A stretch of DNA of 37,051 nucleotides, taken from JAITWN01 sp964581365 (GTDB lineage: Bacteria > Pseudomonadota > Gammaproteobacteria > SZUA-140). The stretch lies in contig CAZOOF010000016.1 in NCBI GenBank assembly GCA_964581365.1, forward strand, positions 1 to 37,051, given 5' to 3'. This document shows, in pieces, positions 30,445 through 37,051 of this stretch (positions within the stretch are counted from its first letter, which is position 1; every line of letters begins with the position of its first letter). The translations under genes and the position numbers were made by a program. The notes under the pieces are model-generated. The model saw nothing but the letters and a program-made list of their open reading frames with translations, had not been told where the DNA came from and did no database searches.

Positions 30445-33342
30445 ATGCTGCTGCTGAGCCTCGTCCTGTTGCCGTTCATAGGATCGGTCATTGCCGCGTT
30501 CCTGCCTCAGACCGCCCGTAATCGTGAGGCCTGGCTCGCCGGGCTGATCGCATTCAGCGGATTGCTGGTTTCGATCTGGCTGTATCAGCACGTCGGCAAC
30601 GGGGAAGTGGTCCATTATCGGCTCGAATGGTTGCCGATGTATGGCCTCGAATTCTCGCTGCGCATGGACGGCTTGGCCTGGTTGTTCGCCATGCTGGTCA
30701 ACGGTATCGGCGCGCTGATCACTCTCTATGCCCGGTACTACATGTCGCCAGCGGACCCGGTGCCGCGCTTCTTCTCCTTTCTGCTGGCGTTCATGGGGTC
30801 GATGCTCGGCATCGTCCTGTCCGGCAATCTGGTTCAGCTCGTCGTCTTCTGGGAGCTGACCAGCATCGTTTCGTTTCTGCTCATCGGCTACTGGCACCAC
30901 CATGCCGACGCCCGGCGTGGCGCGCGCATGGCCTTCACCGTCACCGCGGGAGGAGGGCTGTGCCTGCTGGTCGGCGTGCTGCTGCTCGGGCGCATCGTCG
31001 GCAGCTATGACATCGATGAGGTGCTGGCGGCGGGCGATCTGATCCGAGCGCACGACTGGTATCTGCCGGTCCTGATCCTGATCGCCATCGGGGCGCTGAC
31101 CAAGAGCGCGCAGTTCCCCTTCCACTTCTGGCTGCCGCATGCGATGGAGGCGCCGACGCCGGTATCTGCCTATCTGCATTCGGCGACCATGGTGAAAGCG
31201 GGAGTGTTTCTGCTGATGCGCCTTTCCCCGGTGCTCTCCGGCACCAGCGAATGGACCTGGATCATCGGCGGAGCAGGGGTCTGTACCATGCTCGTGGGCT
31301 CGTTCGTCGCCATTTTTCAGCATGACCTCAAAGGACTGCTGGCCTATTCCACGATCAGTCACCTGGGACTGATCACGCTGCTGCTGGGCATGGCGACGCC
31401 GCTCGCGGTTGTCGCGGCGATTTTCCACACCCTCAATCACGCGACGTTCAAGGCATCGCTGTTCATGGCCGCCGGCATCATCGATCACGAGACCGGTACC
31501 CGCGACATGCGGGTGCTGAAGGGACTCTATCGCCACATGCCGATCACTGGCACGCTGGCGATCGTGGCCGCGGCGGCGATGGCGGGCGTGCCGCTGCTCA
31601 ACGGTTTCCTGTCCAAGGAGCTGTTCTTCGCCCAGACGCTGCTTGCCGGTGGCGATAAGGACTGGTGGCTGCCGCTCGCCGCCGTGGCGATGGGGATTTT
31701 CAGCGTGACCTATTCGCTGCGCTTCATCAGCGTGTTTTTCCGCGGGCCGGTGACGGACCTGCCGAAGGAGCCGCACGAAGCGCCGCGCTGGATGCGTTTC
31801 CCGGTCGAATGCCTGGTGCTGATCTGCCTGGCGGTGGGCGTCGCCCCTTCGCTGAGCGTCGGTCCCATTCTCGACATCGCCGCCACTTCGGTGCTCGGTG
31901 AGCGCACGCCGGACTACAATCTCGCCGTCTGGCACGGCTTCAACCCGCCGCTGATCATGAGCTTCATCGCGCTCTCGGGCGGGATCGTGTTCTACACCGC
32001 GCTGCGTCGCTACTATTCGCTGGCATCGCGCGACCGGGCGCCGCTCCTGCACCGCTTTCGCGGCGCCCAGGCCTATGAGACTGCCATGCTGCGCCTGTAC
32101 ACGGGCGCGTCGCTGCTGATGTCCCTGTTTGGCACCAAGCGTCTGCAGCCCCAGCTGATGGCAATGATGGCGCTGCTGGTCGGGCTCCCGCTGCTGCTTC
32201 TGGGCGACAGCTTGCCGGCCGGAATGATGTCGGGGACCTCCGCCGCCGGTTTCGACGGTTTGTTCGCGGCGATGTGGGTCATCGGCTGCGTCTGTGCCAT
32301 CGGTGCGCTGTGGACCGCCAAGTCCAACCGGCTGGTGGCGCTGGTGATGGTCGGTGGCACCGGGATTGTCACGGCGATGACTTTCCTCTGGCTGTCGGCG
32401 CCTGACCTGGCGCTCACCCAGCTGATGGTGGAAACGGTCACGGTGGTGCTGATCCTGCTCGGGCTGCGCTGGCTGCCGCCGCGTTCCCAGGAGGCGGGAA
32501 TCCCGCTGACCCTGGGGGCGCGTCTGTGGCGGACACGTGATGCAGCGATCGCCATCGCCGCCGGAGCGGGCATCGCCATGGCGACCTACGTCGTGCTTAC
32601 CCACCCCCAAGGGGAAGGTATCAGCGACTTCTTCCTGCTCAACGCGCTTTCCGGGGGCGGCGGCACCAACGTGGTCAACGTGCTGCTGGTGGACTTCCGC
32701 AGCTTCGACACTTTCGGCGAAGTGACCGTGCTGGCGGTCGTCGCGCTCACCGTTTACGCCCTGCTGCGCCGGTTCCGCCCCGCGCCCGAAAGCATCGCCC
32801 TTCCAGAGCAGCGGGCGAACGATGTCGATCCTGCGGCGCGGCAATCACCGGCCGAGCAGGCTCTCAGCGGCTATCTCATGGTGCCGGGCGTCTACCTGCG
32901 TTTCCTGCTGCCGTTCATGGGCCTGGTCACGGCTTACCTGTTCATGCGCGGACACAATCTTCCGGGAGGCGGCTTCGTCGCCGGCCTGATCTTTGCGGTC
33001 GGCTTCATTCTGCAATACATGCTGGCCGGCACCACTTGGGTCGAATCGCATCTGCGTCTCGCGCCGAACCGGTGGCTCGCCTACGGACTCACGCTGGCGG
33101 GGCTGGTCGGAATCGGTGCCTGGTGGTTCGGGTACCCGTTCCTGACCACCCATACCGCGCATGTGGACCTGCCGCTGTTCGGCGAAGTGCATTTCCCCAG
33201 TGCTCTGCTGTTCGACCTCGGGGTGTTCATGGTGGTGGTCGGCTCGACGCTGCTGATCCTGGTCGCTCTCGCCCATCAATCCATACGCAGTCACCGGACG
33301 CCGGCGGGCGAGCGGGCTGATAGCCGCAAGGAGCACGGCTGA
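30445..33342 (+). CDS. mnhA: Mrp-type Na+/H+ antiporter, fused subunits A and B
   Basis: The Mrp complex exports Na+ (or K+) in exchange for H+ across the inner membrane and is related to complex I. This 965-residue polytopic protein has an N-terminal MrpA proton-channel part with the conserved Glu (E137, in FWELTSIVSFLLIGYW) and Lys (K220, in LTKSAQFPFHFWLPHAMEAP), then the MrpA C-terminal part, and from about residue 805 a complete MnhB domain (LPFMGLVTAYLFMRGHNLPG, then FVAGLIFAVGFILQYM). A fused AB subunit defines the six-gene, Pseudomonas/Rhizobium-like operon type. GAGGG precedes the ATG. Its stop overlaps the next ATG by one base. Confidence 0.95.
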   Translation: MLLLSLVLLPFIGSVIAAFLPQTARNREAWLAGLIAFSGLLVSIWLYQHVGNGEVVHYRLEWLPMYGLEFSLRMDGLAWLFAMLVNGIGALITLYARYYMSPADPVPRFFSFLLAFMGSMLGIVLSGNLVQLVVFWELTSIVSFLLIGYWHHHADARRGARMAFTVTAGGGLCLLVGVLLLGRIVGSYDIDEVLAAGDLIRAHDWYLPVLILIAIGALTKSAQFPFHFWLPHAMEAPTPVSAYLHSATMVKAGVFLLMRLSPVLSGTSEWTWIIGGAGVCTMLVGSFVAIFQHDLKGLLAYSTISHLGLITLLLGMATPLAVVAAIFHTLNHATFKASLFMAAGIIDHETGTRDMRVLKGLYRHMPITGTLAIVAAAAMAGVPLLNGFLSKELFFAQTLLAGGDKDWWLPLAAVAMGIFSVTYSLRFISVFFRGPVTDLPKEPHEAPRWMRFPVECLVLICLAVGVAPSLSVGPILDIAATSVLGERTPDYNLAVWHGFNPPLIMSFIALSGGIVFYTALRRYYSLASRDRAPLLHRFRGAQAYETAMLRLYTGASLLMSLFGTKRLQPQLMAMMALLVGLPLLLLGDSLPAGMMSGTSAAGFDGLFAAMWVIGCVCAIGALWTAKSNRLVALVMVGGTGIVTAMTFLWLSAPDLALTQLMVETVTVVLILLGLRWLPPRSQEAGIPLTLGARLWRTRDAAIAIAAGAGIAMATYVVLTHPQGEGISDFFLLNALSGGGGTNVVNVLLVDFRSFDTFGEVTVLAVVALTVYALLRRFRPAPESIALPEQRANDVDPAARQSPAEQALSGYLMVPGVYLRFLLPFMGLVTAYLFMRGHNLPGGGFVAGLIFAVGFILQYMLAGTTWVESHLRLAPNRWLAYGLTLAGLVGIGAWWFGYPFLTTHTAHVDLPLFGEVHFPSALLFDLGVFMVVVGSTLLILVALAHQSIRSHRTPAGERADSRKEHG

Positions 33343-33686
33343 TGGAGATCGTCATCGCCCTGTCCATCGGCATATTGTTCGGATCCGGCATCTGGCTGCT
33401 GCTGCGTCCGCGCACCTTTCAAGTGATCATGGGACTGCTGTTGATGTCCTATGCGGTCAATCTCTTCATCTTCGTCATGGGCAGATTGCGGGTCGACAGT
33501 CCGCCGCTGACGCTGGGGAGCGGAATGCCCGATCCCGCCGCATTTGCCGATCCCCTTCCGCAGGCGCTGGTGCTGACCGCGCTGGTCATCGGCTTTGCGA
33601 CCACCGCTCTGTTTCTGGTGGTGATGATCGGCGCGCGCGGCCTTACCGGCACCGATCACGTGGATGGTGAGGAGCCGCCGAAGTGA
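33342..33686 (+). CDS. mnhC: Mrp antiporter subunit C (NuoK-like)
   Basis: A 114-residue membrane protein with three hydrophobic helices, homologous to complex I NuoK. The family feature is LLLMSYAVNLFIFVMGRL followed by DPLPQALVLTALVIGFATTA. It is part of the antiporter membrane core. It overlaps mnhA by one base (TGATG) and mnhD by four, so translation is coupled. Confidence 0.93.
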   Translation: MEIVIALSIGILFGSGIWLLLRPRTFQVIMGLLLMSYAVNLFIFVMGRLRVDSPPLTLGSGMPDPAAFADPLPQALVLTALVIGFATTALFLVVMIGARGLTGTDHVDGEEPPK

Positions 33687-35293
33687 CCATGGAGCTGGCC
33701 CGCCATCTGATCGTGCTCCCGGTGCTGCTGCCGTTGCTGTGCGCGGCGCTGCTCATTCCGGTGGATGAACGACGTCACCAGCTGAAGTTCGCCGTCAACA
33801 TGGCTTCGGTGGCGGCGTTGCTCATCATGGCGATCGTGCTGGTCATTCGCGCCGACGCTGCGGAGGCGGCCGAAGTCTACCTGGTCGCGAACTGGGCGGC
33901 GCCGTTCGGAATCACGCTCCTCGTCGACCGGCTGTCGGCGATGATGCTGCTGGTCACGGCGATTCTGGCCGGGGCCGCGCTCATCTATGCCACGCAGCGC
34001 TGGAGCCGGATCGGCGTCCATTTCCACTCGCTGTTTCAGTTCCTCCTCATGGGGGTCAACGGGGCGTTTCTGACCCACGATCTGTTCAACCTCTTCGTGT
34101 TCTTCGAAGTGATGCTGGCGGCTTCCTATGGCCTCGTGCTGCACGGCTACAATGCCAGCCGGATGCGCGCGGGGCTGCAGTTCATCACGGTCAATCTGGC
34201 GGCTTCGCTCGTCTTCCTGATCGCACTCGCACTGATCTATGGCGCGACCGGGACGCTCAATATGTCCGATCTGGCGCTGCGCGTCACCGGACTCGACGAG
34301 GTCGAGCTGACCCTGCTCAAAGGCGGAATGACCGCGCTCGCCGTCGCTTTCCTGGTGAAGAGCGCCATGTGGCCGCTTGGTTTCTGGCTGCCCACCACCT
34401 ATGCGGCGGCCTCGCCGCCGGTGGCCGCCATGCTGGTGCTGACCACCAAGATCGGCGTGTACGCCGTGCTGCGCGTCTGGACGCTGGTTTTTTCCGGAAC
34501 GGCTGGCGCCGCATCGGGATTCGGCTACGAGCTGTTCCTTTACGGGGGTATGGCGACCATCGCCTTCGGCGCCGCCGGTATGCTTGCGACCGATACGGCA
34601 GGACGCATGGCGGGATATGCCGCGATCATTTCTTCCGGAACCCTGCTTGCCGCCATCGGCTACGGGAATGCCCAGCTCATCGTGGCAGCCCTGTACTACC
34701 TGGTCGCTTCCACCATTGCGGTTGGCACCTTCATGCTGCTGATCGAGCTCATCGATCGCATCAGATCCCCCGGCGCCGCGTTGCTGGCGCTGACGGCCGA
34801 GGCCTTTGCCATCGAAGAGACGCCGGCAGAGCCGGTCGGCGTCGGCATTCCGGCTGCGCTTGCCTTCCTGGGGCTGGCGTTCACCGGATGCGCGCTGATC
34901 ATCACCGGTTTGCCTCCGCTCGCCGGGTTCATCGGAAAATTCTCCCTGATTCACTCTCTGCTCGGCGCCGGGGAGGCGGGAGCCGCTACAGGCGAAGCCT
35001 GGCTGCTGATCGCGCTGCTCATGCTTTCAGGGTTTGCCGCCATCATTGCGCTGCTGCGTTTCGGGGTGCGCACATTCTGGGCGATGGGTCAGACGGTCCC
35101 GCCTCGTCTGCAGCTGACGGAAGCCGCCCCGGTCGGTGTTCTGCTGCTGGTGGCGCTGGTCATGACCGTCTCCGCGGGACCGGCATTCGAGTATCTGGAG
35201 CGGGCGTCCGCTGAGCTTCATCAAACCGGGCAGTACATCGAGGCCGTGCTGTCGGCGCCGACCGTACCGTCGCCGGCCGGGGAGGAGATATGA
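33683..35293 (+). CDS. mnhD: Mrp antiporter subunit D (NuoL/M/N-like)
   Basis: A 536-residue polytopic antiporter subunit of the NuoN/NuoM type. Landmarks are the FNLFVFFEVMLAASYGLVLHG helix with its conserved Glu, the lysine-bearing FLVKSAMWPLGFWLPTTYAA segment and GLPPLAGFIGKFSLI. I chose GTG 33683, which overlaps the mnhC stop and has GAGGAG 8 bases upstream; the ATG at 33689 is too far from that site. The stop overlaps mnhE (ATGA). Confidence 0.94.
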   Translation: MTMELARHLIVLPVLLPLLCAALLIPVDERRHQLKFAVNMASVAALLIMAIVLVIRADAAEAAEVYLVANWAAPFGITLLVDRLSAMMLLVTAILAGAALIYATQRWSRIGVHFHSLFQFLLMGVNGAFLTHDLFNLFVFFEVMLAASYGLVLHGYNASRMRAGLQFITVNLAASLVFLIALALIYGATGTLNMSDLALRVTGLDEVELTLLKGGMTALAVAFLVKSAMWPLGFWLPTTYAAASPPVAAMLVLTTKIGVYAVLRVWTLVFSGTAGAASGFGYELFLYGGMATIAFGAAGMLATDTAGRMAGYAAIISSGTLLAAIGYGNAQLIVAALYYLVASTIAVGTFMLLIELIDRIRSPGAALLALTAEAFAIEETPAEPVGVGIPAALAFLGLAFTGCALIITGLPPLAGFIGKFSLIHSLLGAGEAGAATGEAWLLIALLMLSGFAAIIALLRFGVRTFWAMGQTVPPRLQLTEAAPVGVLLLVALVMTVSAGPAFEYLERASAELHQTGQYIEAVLSAPTVPSPAGEEI

Positions 35294-35793
35294 AGCGCTG
35301 GCTGCCATCTCCGCTGATGTCGGCGATCCTGCTCCTGACCTGGCTGCTGCTCAATCAGAGCGTGTCTCCCGGCCAGATACTGCTCGGCGTCGCGCTGGCG
35401 ATCGGGCTGCCGCTCCTCGGGCTATCGCTCCAGCCTTATGGCTATCCGCGCATCCTGCGCCCGCTGGCGCTGTTTCGCCTGCTGTCCTGGGCGCTGATGG
35501 AGATCATCCGTTCCGCGTTCAACGTCAGTCGCATCATCCTGTTCGGAACGAAGAAAGGGCTCAACTCGCAGTTCATCCACATACCGCTCGAATTGCGCAA
35601 TCCTTTCGGGCTGGCGCTGCTGTCATGTCTGATCAACTCGACCCCGGGCACGGTGTGGGTGGAACTCCTCGATGATAATGTGCTCGTCCTGCATGTATTC
35701 GATCTGCAGGACGAGCAGTGGTGGATCGATACCATCAAGTCGCGCTATGAGCGCCCGCTGATTGATATCTTCGAGGGAGGGCGATCGCAATGA
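35290..35793 (+). CDS. mnhE: Mrp antiporter subunit E
   Basis: A 167-residue MnhE protein: hydrophobic N-terminal half (LLTWLLLNQSVSPGQILLGV, then helices around LFRLLSWALMEIIRSAFNV) and a conserved cytoplasmic part with LLSCLINSTPGTVWVELLD and LHVFDLQDEQWW. It is needed for Mrp complex assembly in studied systems. Four-base overlaps join it to mnhD and mnhF. GGAGGAG precedes the ATG. Confidence 0.93.
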   Translation: MKRWLPSPLMSAILLLTWLLLNQSVSPGQILLGVALAIGLPLLGLSLQPYGYPRILRPLALFRLLSWALMEIIRSAFNVSRIILFGTKKGLNSQFIHIPLELRNPFGLALLSCLINSTPGTVWVELLDDNVLVLHVFDLQDEQWWIDTIKSRYERPLIDIFEGGRSQ

Positions 35794-36068
35794 CGCAGTT
35801 GCTCGAGTTCGCCATCGGTTACCTGCTCGTCTGCACGGTCATGGCGATGGCCTTCTGCACCGTGCGCCTGCTGATCGGACCGCGCTCCCAGGACCGCATC
35901 CTCGCGCTGGACACCCTGTGGATGTGCGCCATGCTGCTCGCCCTTGGATTGGGCATTCGCCATGGCACCGAGATCCACTTCGAGGTTGCGATGCTGATCG
36001 CCCTGGTCGGTTTCGTATCGACGATTGCGCTGGCGAAATTCCTGATGAGAGGGGAGATCATCGAATGA
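35790..36068 (+). CDS. mnhF: Mrp antiporter subunit F
   Basis: A 92-residue membrane protein with three hydrophobic helices. Family landmarks are FCTVRLLIGPRSQDRILALD and the acidic EIHFEVAMLIALVGFVSTIA. MrpF is a small core subunit in the ion path. It overlaps both neighbours by four bases. Confidence 0.92.
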   Translation: MTQLLEFAIGYLLVCTVMAMAFCTVRLLIGPRSQDRILALDTLWMCAMLLALGLGIRHGTEIHFEVAMLIALVGFVSTIALAKFLMRGEIIE

Positions 36069-36460
36069 GTGGCGTCGAACAGCTCCCGGTCTGGGCAGCA
36101 TTGCCGATCGCCTTCCTGCTCATTCTGGGCGGCAGCATCATCCTCATCGGCGCGCTGGGGCTGATGCGTCTGCCCGACTTCTTCCAACGCATCCATGGTC
36201 CGGCGATCACGGTGACGCTCGGCGCCGGCTGCGTGCTGATCGCGTCCATGCTGTACTTCTCCGTCCAGCACTCCCGCCCGGTCGCCCATGAGCTGATCAT
36301 CAGCGTCTTCATTCTGTCCACGGCGCCAGTGGTAGCCATGATGATCATGCGCGCCGCCGTCTACCGGGAACTGCGCGCCCGCCGCCGCAACGAACTGGCA
36401 ACGGAAATGCCCGGCCTGACCGAGGACAGCGACGCATCCGCCGATCAAACCCGGGGCTGA
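36065..36460 (+). CDS. mnhG: Mrp antiporter subunit G
   Basis: A 131-residue membrane protein with three hydrophobic helices and the PhaG/MnhG landmark GALGLMRLPDFFQRIHGPAI, then a charged C-terminal tail. The ATG at 36065 overlaps the mnhF stop; the longer open frame upstream is only the shadow of mnhF. It is the last gene of the operon. Confidence 0.92.
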   Translation: MSGVEQLPVWAALPIAFLLILGGSIILIGALGLMRLPDFFQRIHGPAITVTLGAGCVLIASMLYFSVQHSRPVAHELIISVFILSTAPVVAMMIMRAAVYRELRARRRNELATEMPGLTEDSDASADQTRG

Positions 36461-36600
36461 AAGGGGGCAGCCGGGCAGGGGCGGGGCAACGACCGCTCGG
36501 CGCCATCGGGCGGGCGTACCGGGTCCTCGCCGCAGCCTTGGGTTTCCGGTCAAGTGCTTGAAAAGGTGATCGTATCGCGCAGCCGGCCGGCAAGCTTTTC

Positions 36601-36629
36601 TTGACAGCACGGCCGCCATTCGATTAAAG
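36601..36629 (+). promoter_or_regulatory. promoter of the tRNA-Ala/tRNA-Glu unit
   Basis: TTGACA (36601-36606) is a perfect -35. The -10 region ATTAAAG (36623-36629) lies 16-17 bases later. Its TAAAGTGC sequence is shared with the tRNA-Val/Asp promoter at 1261. The start would fall shortly before the tRNA at 36646. Confidence 0.6.
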
Positions 36630-36645
36630 TGCGCCTTCGTTCGGC

Positions 36646-36721
<76 letters not shown>

Positions 36722-36735
36722 ATACCCGTCTGTTT

Positions 36736-36812
36736 GTCCCCATCGTCTAGCCGGCCTAGGACACCGCCCTTTCACGGCGGCAACAGGGGTTCGAATCCCC
36801 TTGGGGACGCCA
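36736..36812 (+). tRNA. tRNA-Glu (anticodon UUC)
   Basis: A 77-base cloverleaf: the acceptor GTCCCCA pairs with TGGGGAC, the anticodon stem CCGCC/GGCGG holds loop CTTTCAC with TTC at 36771-36773, the T-loop is TTCGAAT, and CCA is encoded. It is the substrate of the GltX encoded at 27168. Confidence 0.95.
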
Positions 36813-37051
36813 TATAAATCAGTAAGCTGCCACCTTGGACCTCGCTCGGGTCGGCAGCCTGCTTGGCTTTGACATAGGTTTCCCTGCACCTTCTCCCGCT
36901 GACTCGTTGAGCCGGCATTCCAATTTCCGCACCACACCCCACGTCGCCGGATCACTGATATCTCGGCACGGTACCGGTATCTCGGCACGGTACCGGCGAA
37001 CACCTGAAGGTCGCCGCGACTTGCTGATGGTGGCTCGACCTCGAAGCTATC
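36813..37051. other. non-coding tail of the window after tRNA-Glu
   Basis: No convincing gene is seen. GCTGCC (36826-36831) and GGCAGC (36853-36858) could form an imperfect hairpin, with an inner GACC/GGTC pair, as a terminator for the tRNA unit. The tandem repeat at 36959-36996 lies here. The segment may be the start of an insertion element or island that continues beyond the window. Confidence 0.4.
36959..36996. repeat. perfect 19-bp tandem duplication
   Basis: TATCTCGGCACGGTACCGG occurs twice head to tail without mismatch. Each unit contains the palindromic CGGTACCG. Tandem terminal repeats of about this length are known at the ends of IS21-type elements, but no transposase is visible here. 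Confidence 0.75.

Noticed and set aside
30367..32844. Very long open frame on the minus strand opposite the mnhA gene
   Set aside because: Its translation is a His/Gln/Arg-rich low-complexity sequence, and the plus-strand frame is an unmistakable MrpA protein. It is a GC-rich shadow frame.
33656..34954. Long minus-strand open frame opposite mnhD
   Set aside because: It is a Glu/Gln/His/Arg-rich shadow of a clear membrane antiporter gene.

Overview
The window is GC-rich chromosomal DNA of a gammaproteobacterium. The evidence is conserved gene order: lon followed by tRNAs and ppiD; the mltD-gloB-methyltransferase-rnhA-dnaQ block known from E. coli; a yhaJ/yqjF/yqjG/yhaK block known from E. coli; adjacent gltX and glnS; and a six-gene Mrp antiporter operon with fused A and B subunits, as in Pseudomonas. 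The genus cannot be named from this sequence alone. I see no prophage, CRISPR array or intact transposon. Coding density is high and most genes are housekeeping.

Layout. 1-3.6 kb: the 3' part of lon, a tRNA-Val(UAC)/tRNA-Asp(GUC) pair behind a near-consensus promoter, then ppiD. The HU gene often found between lon and ppiD is absent. 3.6-7.8 kb: a minus-strand pair, fabI then a glutamate/aspartate-type symporter, divergent from a lone fused peptide-type ABC ATPase. 7.8-12.1 kb: on the minus strand, mltD and a GspE/PilB-like protein whose nucleotide-binding motifs are destroyed but whose c-di-GMP-binding (MshEN-type) motifs remain. 12.2-15.1 kb: gloB, methyltransferase, rnhA, dnaQ. 15.1-18.4 kb: a tightly packed TerB-like protein, a Deg/HtrA-type serine protease and a cysteine-rich beta-propeller.

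18.5-23.3 kb is the least ordinary part. It holds a small DUF6316-like protein, an unrecognised 207-residue protein, two PilZ proteins, a soluble histidine-kinase-like protein with an eroded ATPase domain, a FixJ-type response regulator and a Crp/Fnr-type regulator. 23.3-26.8 kb: the LysR regulator YhaJ divergent from yqjF (DoxX), yqjG (glutathionyl-hydroquinone reductase) and yhaK (pirin), a likely quinone/electrophile response unit with an AT-rich control region. 27-30.3 kb: tRNA-Val(CAC) divergent from gltX-glnS, which are translationally coupled. 30.4-36.5 kb: the mnhAB-C-D-E-F-G operon. 36.6-37.05 kb: tRNA-Ala(GGC) and tRNA-Glu(UUC), then non-coding sequence with a perfect 19-bp tandem repeat that may mark a mobile-element or island boundary.

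The best candidates for new biology are the pseudo-ATPase predicted to bind c-di-GMP (7843-10155) and the degenerate kinase/FixJ pair flanked by PilZ proteins (19.5-22.5 kb). Three predicted c-di-GMP receptors lie within 15 kb, with no GGDEF or EAL enzyme visible in the window.
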